Shown: one piece after another, positions 31,011-36,958 of the stretch | Numbering within the stretch: the stretch's first letter is position 1 | Layout of the letters: every line of letters begins with the position of its first letter | NCBI GenBank assembly: GCA_023484515.1 | Contig: JAMDAY010000017.1 | Coordinates: 1-36,958 of the forward strand | Source: Patescibacteria group bacterium | GTDB lineage: Bacteria > Patescibacteriota > Doudnabacteria > UBA920 | DNA: 36,958 bases | Direction: 5' to 3' | Made by a program: the position numbers and the translations under genes | Notes under the pieces: generated by a model | Database searches by the model: none | Told to the model about the DNA's origin: nothing | The model's input: the letters and a program-made list of their open reading frames with translations, nothing else

Positions 31011-34000
31011 TCTACTAGAAAATTTAAATAAAGAACAAACCGAAGCCGTTACACACACAAAAGGGCCTTTACTGATTGTGGCCGGGGCGGGGACGGGCAA
31101 GACTACGGTGATTACCAGGAAGATTGCCTATTTAATAGAACAAGGGCTGGCCAAACCGGATGAGATACTGGCTTTGACGTTTACGGAAAAGGCGGCCGGG
31201 GAAATGCGGGAGCGCGCGGACATTCTTTTGCCCCTGGGGTATTACGATATGTGGATTTCCACATTCCACAGCTTTTGCCAGAGAATCCTTGACCAGCACG
31301 GCCTGGACATTGGCCTGCCAGGGGATTTTAAAATTTTAACCGAAACGCAGCAGTGGATTTTAATCCATAATAATTTGGATAAATTTAATCTTGATTACTA
31401 CCGCCCCCTGGGCAACCCGAAAAAATTTATTTCCGCGCTGCTGAAGCATTTTTCCAAATGCAAGGACGAACTGATTACGCCGGCCGAATACTTGGAATAT
31501 GCGCAAAGCTTGAGGCTGCGGACGGATATGCCGGAAAAGACTAAGCGCATAGCGCTAAGCGCTAAGAAAAAAAACAAGGTAAACAGGGATCAACAAACCG
31601 CAGTCCTTATCCCCAGCCCCTTAACTCTTAACCCTGACATTGACGAGACCGAAATTGCCAGGCTTGAGGAAGTCGCCAATGCCTACCACGTCTATCAAAA
31701 ATTGCTTTTAGACAATAATTCTCTGGACTTTGCGGACTTGATAAATTATACTTTGGAGTTGTTTAAAAAACGGCCGAAAATTTTATCCCATTACCAAAAT
31801 AAGTTTAAATATATCCTGGTAGATGAGTTCCAGGACACAAATTATGCGCAATATCAATTGGTAAAACTACTAACAATGGTATCTGCTCAATCGATGTCAT
31901 CGCGAGTGCAGCCGAAGCGATCTTTATCCGGAGAAAAGATTGCTTTGTCGGATGCGCTCCTCGCAATGACACCCCCTTCCCATTTCAACCTCACCGTGGT
32001 CGGCGACGACGACCAGTCAATTTACAAATTTCGCGGCGCTTCGGTTTCTAACATTTTAAAATTCCAGGAAGACTTCCCCGATTTAAAGCAAACTACCCTG
32101 GTGGAAAACTACCGCAGCAGCCAGGAAATTTTGGATTTGGCTTATAATTTCATCCAGCTCAATAATCCCGACAGGCTGGAAGTTAAATTAAAAATTGACA
32201 AGCGGTTAAAATCGCGAAACAGTCCGGAAAAACCTAATTTTTCATCTTTTTTAGATAATCACCATTCGGAGAGCGCGGTTCAGGTCTTGGAAGGCAAAGA
32301 TTTAAGCGATGAATTAAACGGCGTGGCAAAAAAGATTTTGGAACTTAAATCCCAAAACCCCAAACAATCTTGGAACGATTTTGCAATACTTATTAGGAGC
32401 AATTCCGCATCTGACGAACTATTGCCCATCCTGTCGTCTTATGGCATTCCGCACACCTTTGTCTCCAGTACCGGCCTGTATAAAAAACCTTTAATAGCCA
32501 ATCTGATCGCTTACATGAAGCTGCTGGGCAATTTTCACGATTCCCTCAGCTTATACCGGGTTTTAACTTTTGCAGATTTCGGGATTAAGCCAAAAGACTT
32601 GTCCACCCTAATGGAGCTTTCCGTAAAAAAAACTTTGTCCCTCTACGAAGTGTTGCAGCAAGCCCAGGCCCTGCCTGAAGCGGATGCGGAAACGAAGAGT
32701 AAGATTACGGAATTCCTGGAAATCTTGCATTGCCACGCCCGCGAAAGCCAGGCCAAGGCCGCCACGGAAGTATTTGTAGACATTATTGACGGCTTAAAAT
32801 TAAGAAGTAAGCTGGAAGCGTCAAGTTTGGAAAATGCGGAAAACCGCGAATTGTTGGAGCAGTTTTACAAAAAAATGGAAAGTTTTGTGCAGGAAAATGC
32901 CGACAAGAGCCTGCATTACTTTTTGCATCTGCTGGACCTGGAACTGGAGGCCGGGGACGAAGGGCAGATAAAGTTTGACCCGAATTTGGGGCCGGAAAAC
33001 CTTAAGGTTTTAACCGTACACGCGGCCAAGGGCCTGGAATTTGCCTATGTCTTTATTGTTAACCTGGTAGACCAAAGGTTCCCGACCCGCGCGCGCAAAG
33101 ACCAGATAGAAATCCCTTCCGCGCTGGTCAAAGACATTTTGCCGGAAGGCGATTTCCATTTGCAGGAGGAACGTCGCCTTTTTTACGTTTCCCTGACCAG
33201 GGCCAAACAAAAACTTTTCCTAACCTGGGCCAAGGATTACGGCGGCAAAACGCTAAAAAAACCTTCGCAGTTCCTGCTGGAAACGCATCTGGTGCCGGGC
33301 GAAAAAGTAAGCGCCGCCACCGGCAAGGTAATTTTTACAAAAGTTGAACAGCGCCCCGCAGTATACCGCGACCTGCCCAAAAATTTTTCGTTTTCCGCCA
33401 TTAAATCCTTTAAAAATTGCCCTTTGGAATATAAATATAAATATTTTTTGAAATTTCCGGCCAAGGGCAACCATTATTTAAGTTTTGGCCAGACTATCCA
33501 CGCCACATTTGAACTGTTCTTGAAAGATTTTCAAAACCGTTTAAACTCCAAACAGCGGGATCTGTTCGGCGGAGATAGCGGCAGAATAGAAACCGGCTCG
33601 TTTGAATTGCTGGAGGAGCTTTACCGAAAAAATTGGGTGGATGAATGGTATTTAAACAAGGAGGACAAGGAAAAATACCGTAAAAGGGGTTTGGATATGC
33701 TCAAAATTTTTTATGCCGATACTAAAATAAATCCTCCCGCGCCAAAATATATTGAGCAAAGATTCAGTTTAAAATTAGGCGACTACTCTTTTAACGGAAA
33801 AATTGACCGGGCAGACCTGCTGCCTAGCGGCGGTTTGAAAATTTTGGATTACAAAACTTCGGAAAAAGTTCCTAAAAAGGCCGCCAAAGACGACTTGGAC
33901 CAACTGTACATTTACCAGTGGGCGGCGCAGGAATTTTTAAACGAAAAAGTTTCAGAACTGTCCTACTGGTACTTAAACGAAAACAAAATAGTCCCGGAAG

Positions 34001-34149
34001 AAATTGCTCCCGAAGAGAAAATTGCAAAACTAAAAAATAGCCTTTTTGAAACCATTGAATTAATTAATTACACCATTGAGCACGATCTTTTCAGGCAAGA
34101 ACATGCCAAGCTCCGCGACCACAAGTGCCAATACGAAGGGCTGGAATAA
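31003..34149 (+). CDS. UvrD/Rep-family DNA helicase fused to a PD-(D/E)XK nuclease
   Basis: 1048-residue superfamily 1A helicase with a C-terminal RecB/AddB-like nuclease. Motifs in order: Q motif NLNKEQTEAV, Walker A AGAGTGKTT (about 27-35), Walker B VDEFQDTN (about 273), motif III VVGDDDQSIYKFRGA (about 332), NYRSSQEIL, TVHAAKGLEFAYVFIV and RRLFYVSLTRAKQKL. The nuclease domain starts at FSFSAIKSFKNCPLEYKYKY (about 793); the metal site is IDRAD and KILDYKTSEK (about 945), with a Q-x3-Y motif, DQLYIYQWA. This architecture suits double-strand break processing. There are two unusual insertions: residues about 180-210 (variable, Pro-rich) and 298-323, a palindromic repeat element translated in frame. 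Confidence 0.92.
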   Translation: MSNLLENLNKEQTEAVTHTKGPLLIVAGAGTGKTTVITRKIAYLIEQGLAKPDEILALTFTEKAAGEMRERADILLPLGYYDMWISTFHSFCQRILDQHGLDIGLPGDFKILTETQQWILIHNNLDKFNLDYYRPLGNPKKFISALLKHFSKCKDELITPAEYLEYAQSLRLRTDMPEKTKRIALSAKKKNKVNRDQQTAVLIPSPLTLNPDIDETEIARLEEVANAYHVYQKLLLDNNSLDFADLINYTLELFKKRPKILSHYQNKFKYILVDEFQDTNYAQYQLVKLLTMVSAQSMSSRVQPKRSLSGEKIALSDALLAMTPPSHFNLTVVGDDDQSIYKFRGASVSNILKFQEDFPDLKQTTLVENYRSSQEILDLAYNFIQLNNPDRLEVKLKIDKRLKSRNSPEKPNFSSFLDNHHSESAVQVLEGKDLSDELNGVAKKILELKSQNPKQSWNDFAILIRSNSASDELLPILSSYGIPHTFVSSTGLYKKPLIANLIAYMKLLGNFHDSLSLYRVLTFADFGIKPKDLSTLMELSVKKTLSLYEVLQQAQALPEADAETKSKITEFLEILHCHARESQAKAATEVFVDIIDGLKLRSKLEASSLENAENRELLEQFYKKMESFVQENADKSLHYFLHLLDLELEAGDEGQIKFDPNLGPENLKVLTVHAAKGLEFAYVFIVNLVDQRFPTRARKDQIEIPSALVKDILPEGDFHLQEERRLFYVSLTRAKQKLFLTWAKDYGGKTLKKPSQFLLETHLVPGEKVSAATGKVIFTKVEQRPAVYRDLPKNFSFSAIKSFKNCPLEYKYKYFLKFPAKGNHYLSFGQTIHATFELFLKDFQNRLNSKQRDLFGGDSGRIETGSFELLEELYRKNWVDEWYLNKEDKEKYRKRGLDMLKIFYADTKINPPAPKYIEQRFSLKLGDYSFNGKIDRADLLPSGGLKILDYKTSEKVPKKAAKDDLDQLYIYQWAAQEFLNEKVSELSYWYLNENKIVPEEIAPEEKIAKLKNSLFETIELINYTIEHDLFRQEHAKLRDHKCQYEGLE
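31895..31971. repeat. TGTCATTGCGAG palindromic element inserted in frame in the uvrD-like gene
   Basis: TGTCATCGCGAG (31895-31906) pairs with CTCGCAATGACA (31960-31971) with one mismatch. The inner stem pairs AGCGATCTTT with AAAAGATTGCTTT. It is translated as SSRVQPKRSLSGEKIALSDA and so on, just before the strand NLTVVGDDDQSIY. Related to 1162-1299 and 1799-1923. Confidence 0.82.
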
Positions 34150-34203
34150 TTTTTACCGGCACTTTTAGTTCCCGCAAGACAAATACGTTAGCCGATCAAG
34201 GTT

Positions 34204-34227
34204 AACGGCTCAACGCGTTGAGCCGTT
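34204..34227. repeat. 24-bp palindrome, family AACGGCTCAACG (copy 3)
   Basis: AACGGCTCAACG followed directly by CGTTGAGCCGTT. Outer bases AGGTT and AACCT extend the symmetry. It lies in the gap after the uvrD-like gene, 23 bases before a promoter. Confidence 0.85.
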
Positions 34228-34250
34228 GAAATAACCTGTTTATGCGGGTT

Positions 34251-34279
34251 TTGGCGAATAGAATTTATTGTGATATAAT
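34251..34279 (+). promoter_or_regulatory. promoter producing a leaderless transcript
   Basis: TTGGCG (34251-34256), 17 bases, TATAAT (34274-34279), preceded by TGA (extended -10). A start seven bases on falls at 34286, inside the ATG at 34284. Confidence 0.55.
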
Positions 34280-34283
34280 CTAA

Positions 34284-34658
34284 ATGACAAATAACCCCAA
34301 GCAACAAGTAGTTTTTATTATTTTCAGCTCAATCTTAGCCGTTTTTTCGCTTGGGTCAATAATTACCTTTACCGACCCTTTTGGCAGTTCATGGATAACA
34401 TTCCTGTTTTTTTATCTGAGCTTGTTTATTGCGGTATTGGGGACATTTACAATAATCGGGTTGGGGCTGCGGCAGTGGCTGTGGCCTAAAACATACGTTA
34501 TAAATTTAAGCAATAGTTTCAGGCAGGGATTTTTAGCGGCAATTTTAGTAGTTGTTTCTTTCCTGCTCTTAGCCAATAATTTATTGTATTGGTGGGTGGA
34601 AGCCAGCCTGATCCTGTTCTTATTGTTTGTAGAAGCTTTTTTAAACCTGCAGATATAG
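34284..34658 (+). CDS. four-helix membrane protein of unknown function
   Basis: 124 residues, four hydrophobic segments (about 9-27, 37-60, 84-101, 104-121). Little sequence lies outside the membrane apart from the loop LRQWLWPKTYVINLSNSFRQ. No cofactor motif is seen. I know similar four-helix proteins in Parcubacteria, but no function. The transcript is probably leaderless. The next gene starts 22 bases later. Confidence 0.7.
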   Translation: MTNNPKQQVVFIIFSSILAVFSLGSIITFTDPFGSSWITFLFFYLSLFIAVLGTFTIIGLGLRQWLWPKTYVINLSNSFRQGFLAAILVVVSFLLLANNLLYWWVEASLILFLLFVEAFLNLQI

Positions 34659-34680
34659 CTGGCGTTAAAAATTAAAATAT

Positions 34681-36156
34681 ATGCTCGATAACAATATAAA
34701 TTCAGACAATAACGATGCTGGCCAGCAGGAGCAGCCGGTATTCTTTAACGTAATGCCCAAAGTTGCCAGTTCCGACCGGATTAAGGAACCGGTTTTGCAA
34801 ACCGAACAAGCAAGTCCGGCAGCCGCCGAAAAACCCAAAAGCGGCGGCTTTCCGGAAATTTGGAAAAAATATAAAATTTATATTATTTCCGGGCTGGCTT
34901 TGCTAATTTTGGGCCCGGCCGCTTATTTTGGTTCAGGCATGCTCACAAGGCAGCCGCAACAAGATGATGATAATCTGTTGCTAAAAACCGTTCCTTTAAA
35001 ATCTTTGCAGAATGACGCAAGCAGCCCGACCGGCACTCCTGCAACGGAAGAAAAACATATTACCCAGCAATGGAAAGACAAATATTTTCCGGGATGCCAG
35101 GACGAAAACTTATGCGGCGAACAAGCGGATCCCGACCGCGACGGCTTGGACAACCTTGCGGAATTTAACCTGCAAACCGATCCCAACAATGCCGATTCCG
35201 ACCAGGACGGCCTGGCGGACGGCGACGAAGCCATGGTATTTGGCAGCGACCCTTTGGAAAAATATTCCGCGGGCGACACAAAATATTCCGACGCCGATTT
35301 TATTAAGGGCGGCTACAGCATAACCCATCCGGACAGGTTGCTTACTCCCGAAGAATTAAATGCGCTGTCGCAAAAAATGAACCAGGTAAAATTGCACCAG
35401 CCCACGGTTTCAACCTTGGGACAGTCCCTGTCTGACTTATACCGCTTTGGCGATCCGGCAGCGGCAAACAGCGCCAGCAGCACTCCGGGCACTACCGCCT
35501 CCACAACCGCACCCAGCAAGTTAAACGTAGACTTGTCCCCGGAAGCCAAGCAGGACCGCGACACCCAGCGCTCCCTGGCTATAAAAAGCCTTGGCATCGC
35601 CTTGGTAAAATATTTTGAAGATAACAAAATTTTTCCCTCAACTTCCAACTTTAAACTTATGGCTGACGCAGTCAAGCCTTATTTAAAGACTGCCGTCAAT
35701 ACTGACGATCCCTTAAACCAGGACCAATACGTATATTCTTACGAAACAGCCGAAAACACTAATGATTTTACCTTGTCGTATTACAGCGAATCCGTCGGGC
35801 AAATTATAAAAAAACATTACAGTGACGCGCAAAAAGACAAAAATACGGAAGACGCCGCCATATACGACAACCAGAGAAAGACCGACCTGGAAATGCTCCG
35901 CACCGCGCTTTTGCTGTATTCCAACAATAACATTGCCGGAAACCAAGATTATGTTTTTCCCATCACCGACAAGTATAAGACTTCCTTAGTTCCCAGTTTT
36001 ATCAGCCAAATTCCCAAAGACCCCAAAACCGGCCAGGATTACGAATACCAGGTTTCCGGCACCTTTAATACCTTTACCCTTAAAACGCCCTTAGACAACC
36101 CCGCCGCCGGCACAACGGGATATTTGTGCAACCAGGAAGAATGCAGGAATTATTGA
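34681..36156 (+). CDS. membrane protein with calcium-type TSP3 repeats and two pilin-like domains
   Basis: 491 residues. An N-terminal cytoplasmic part of about 60 residues is followed by one membrane helix (about 66-84, YIISGLALLILGPAAYFG). Thrombospondin type 3-like Asp repeats lie at about 150-190 (DPDRDGLDNLAEF, DSDQDGLADGDE), which bind calcium in known proteins. Two tandem domains follow, each opening like a pilin head after its N-terminal helix: DTQRSLAIKSLGIALVKYFE (about 293) and DNQRKTDLEMLRTALLLYSN (about 395), the second with DYVFPITDKYKTSLVPSFIS and IPKDPKTGQDYEYQ. No prepilin leader. Probably surface-exposed; function unknown. Confidence 0.75.
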   Translation: MLDNNINSDNNDAGQQEQPVFFNVMPKVASSDRIKEPVLQTEQASPAAAEKPKSGGFPEIWKKYKIYIISGLALLILGPAAYFGSGMLTRQPQQDDDNLLLKTVPLKSLQNDASSPTGTPATEEKHITQQWKDKYFPGCQDENLCGEQADPDRDGLDNLAEFNLQTDPNNADSDQDGLADGDEAMVFGSDPLEKYSAGDTKYSDADFIKGGYSITHPDRLLTPEELNALSQKMNQVKLHQPTVSTLGQSLSDLYRFGDPAAANSASSTPGTTASTTAPSKLNVDLSPEAKQDRDTQRSLAIKSLGIALVKYFEDNKIFPSTSNFKLMADAVKPYLKTAVNTDDPLNQDQYVYSYETAENTNDFTLSYYSESVGQIIKKHYSDAQKDKNTEDAAIYDNQRKTDLEMLRTALLLYSNNNIAGNQDYVFPITDKYKTSLVPSFISQIPKDPKTGQDYEYQVSGTFNTFTLKTPLDNPAAGTTGYLCNQEECRNY

Positions 36157-36218
36157 CCAAAAATCGCTTTAAAAATTTTAGATTTGATTTTAGTCCAGTA
36201 ATTTAATTTTGAAGATCT

Positions 36219-36623
36219 ATGAATTTTCTCAGACGATTATTTTCCAAAAAAATAACCTATCCGAATATTGTCGCGGCCAAGGTCGTAGATATCCAAAAAC
36301 ACCCCAACGCCGACCGCCTAAGGGTGGTTAGAGTTAATGTGGGCGATAAAATTATTGAACCAGTAGTTTGCGGCGCGTTTAATTTTGAAATTGGCGATAC
36401 GGTAGCGCTGGCTTTGCCGGGGGCCGAAATCAAGCAGGACATACATTCCGAAGATCACCAGCCATTTAAATTACAAAAAGCAAAAATTCGCGGCATTGAG
36501 AGCCAAGGCATGGTCTGCGCGGCGTTTGAACTCGGGTTGTCAAAAGAGCCGGAGCAGGGGATTATGGTGTTAAAGTCGGACGTTAAACCAGGAAGCCAGT
36601 TTGAACCAACAATGATAAAATAG
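36219..36623 (+). CDS. free-standing tRNA-binding (PheT B1-type) domain protein
   Basis: 134 residues. After a basic start (MNFLRRLFSKKI) it matches the N-terminal EMAP/OB-fold domain of phenylalanyl-tRNA synthetase beta: VVDIQKHPNADRLRVVRVNV, then PVVCGAFNFEIGDTVALALP and KIRGIESQGMVCAAFELGLS. In usual PheT this domain is the first 150 of about 800 residues, but here the frame stops. pheS begins 33 bases later. It may supply tRNA binding to the synthetase in trans, or be a YtpR/CsaA-like protein. Confidence 0.8.
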   Translation: MNFLRRLFSKKITYPNIVAAKVVDIQKHPNADRLRVVRVNVGDKIIEPVVCGAFNFEIGDTVALALPGAEIKQDIHSEDHQPFKLQKAKIRGIESQGMVCAAFELGLSKEPEQGIMVLKSDVKPGSQFEPTMIK

Positions 36624-36656
36624 GCAATAATTTAATATAAATCACAATAATATCTT

Positions 36657-36958
36657 ATGAGCCAAATTATTAAAATTTCTACTGACGAAGAAAACCGCCT
36701 AAAAAAAGAATTGGAAAAACGCACGGACTTTGAAGCGCAGCGTATCAAGCGCTATTTAAATATGCCGGATTTGTCCCGCACCCCGGGCAGCCCGCTTTAC
36801 GATATGGTTCAACGGATTCTCGCGATCCCGGATTTTAATAATTTTGATATTGTGCAAACGCCGGAAATTGTCCCGGCGGATTTAAGCTTTGACTTATTTG
36901 ATTTCCCCGCCGACCATCCGGCTCGCAGCAAGTCCGACACGTATTATGTAGACGACAA
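36657..36958 (+). CDS. pheS: phenylalanyl-tRNA synthetase alpha subunit, 5' part
   Basis: Runs off the window after 100 codons. LSRTPGSPLYDMVQRIL, then IVQTPEIVPADLSFDLFDFP and ADHPARSKSDTYYV correspond to the start of the PheS catalytic domain (HP-V-R-I and NFDAL-x-xPADHPAR blocks). These lie at residues 38-98, whereas bacterial PheS has about 85-100 residues of N-terminal coiled coil before them. The tRNA-contacting arm is therefore largely missing here. Directly preceded by the tRNA-binding domain gene. Confidence 0.85.
   Translation, partial: MSQIIKISTDEENRLKKELEKRTDFEAQRIKRYLNMPDLSRTPGSPLYDMVQRILAIPDFNNFDIVQTPEIVPADLSFDLFDFPADHPARSKSDTYYVDD

Overview
The window reads as a chromosomal segment of a candidate phyla radiation (Patescibacteria) bacterium, probably of the Parcubacteria type. 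This rests on gene content typical of that group (a DUF4012 protein, an UvrD helicase fused to a PD-(D/E)XK nuclease, a lysine-only mini-protein, proteins with pilin-like heads, a surface protein with a CPR-type wall domain, many small orphan genes) and on my recognition of the protein families, not on a database search. TGA is used as a stop (for example at 2903, 11228, 11947 and 29858), so the genetic code is the standard bacterial one. A finer taxonomic name cannot be given.

Layout. Bases 1-998 hold the 3' part of a secreted or surface protein gene with an apparent frameshift near base 90. Bases 999-1340 are a gene-free stretch packed with three different inverted repeats. Bases 1358-9886 are a cell-wall and division block (murD, ftsW, DUF4012 gene, murJ) followed by lepA. 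Bases 10030-13406 hold an aldo/keto reductase, a small orphan gene, a 36-residue membrane peptide, a PH-domain membrane protein, ftsB/divIC and a PrsA/SurA-like peptidyl-prolyl isomerase. Bases 13423-16534 hold a large membrane protein with a pilin-like head, a pilin-like protein and murI. A tRNA-Thr follows. Bases 17076-25017 are a complete F1Fo ATP synthase operon (atpI-B-E-F-H-A-G-D-C) interrupted by two orphan genes, one of them a P-loop NTPase. Bases 25021-25728 encode a head-only CCA-adding/poly(A) polymerase-like protein. Bases 25712-26713 hold a strong promoter, two mini-genes, a terminator and three tRNAs (fMet, Met, Asp), with inverted repeats at the tRNA 3' ends. An hsp20 gene lies on the minus strand, divergent from a run of rmuC, a broken GxxExxR gene, an NYN-domain nuclease gene, an orphan gene, a PIN-domain gene, two orphan reading frames and the uvrD-nuclease fusion. 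The window ends with a four-helix membrane protein, a thrombospondin-type-3/pilin-like membrane protein, a free-standing PheT-type tRNA-binding domain and the start of pheS.

How the genes work together. MurI, MurD, FtsW, MurJ and FtsB make and place peptidoglycan and support division. The ATP synthase couples ion flow to ATP. LepA, the tRNAs, PheS and the tRNA-binding protein serve translation. UvrD-nuclease and RmuC act on DNA.

Most notable signal. Several families of short palindromic or heptad repeats occur in gaps and also, in frame, inside conserved housekeeping genes: murD carries two, lepA two, and the uvrD-like gene one. This resembles Rickettsia palindromic elements. Other points of interest are the two extra genes in the ATP synthase operon, an initiator tRNA lacking one of its three hallmark G-C pairs, inverted repeats that include tRNA CCA ends, and a free-standing tRNA-binding domain next to a PheS that lacks most of its N-terminal arm.
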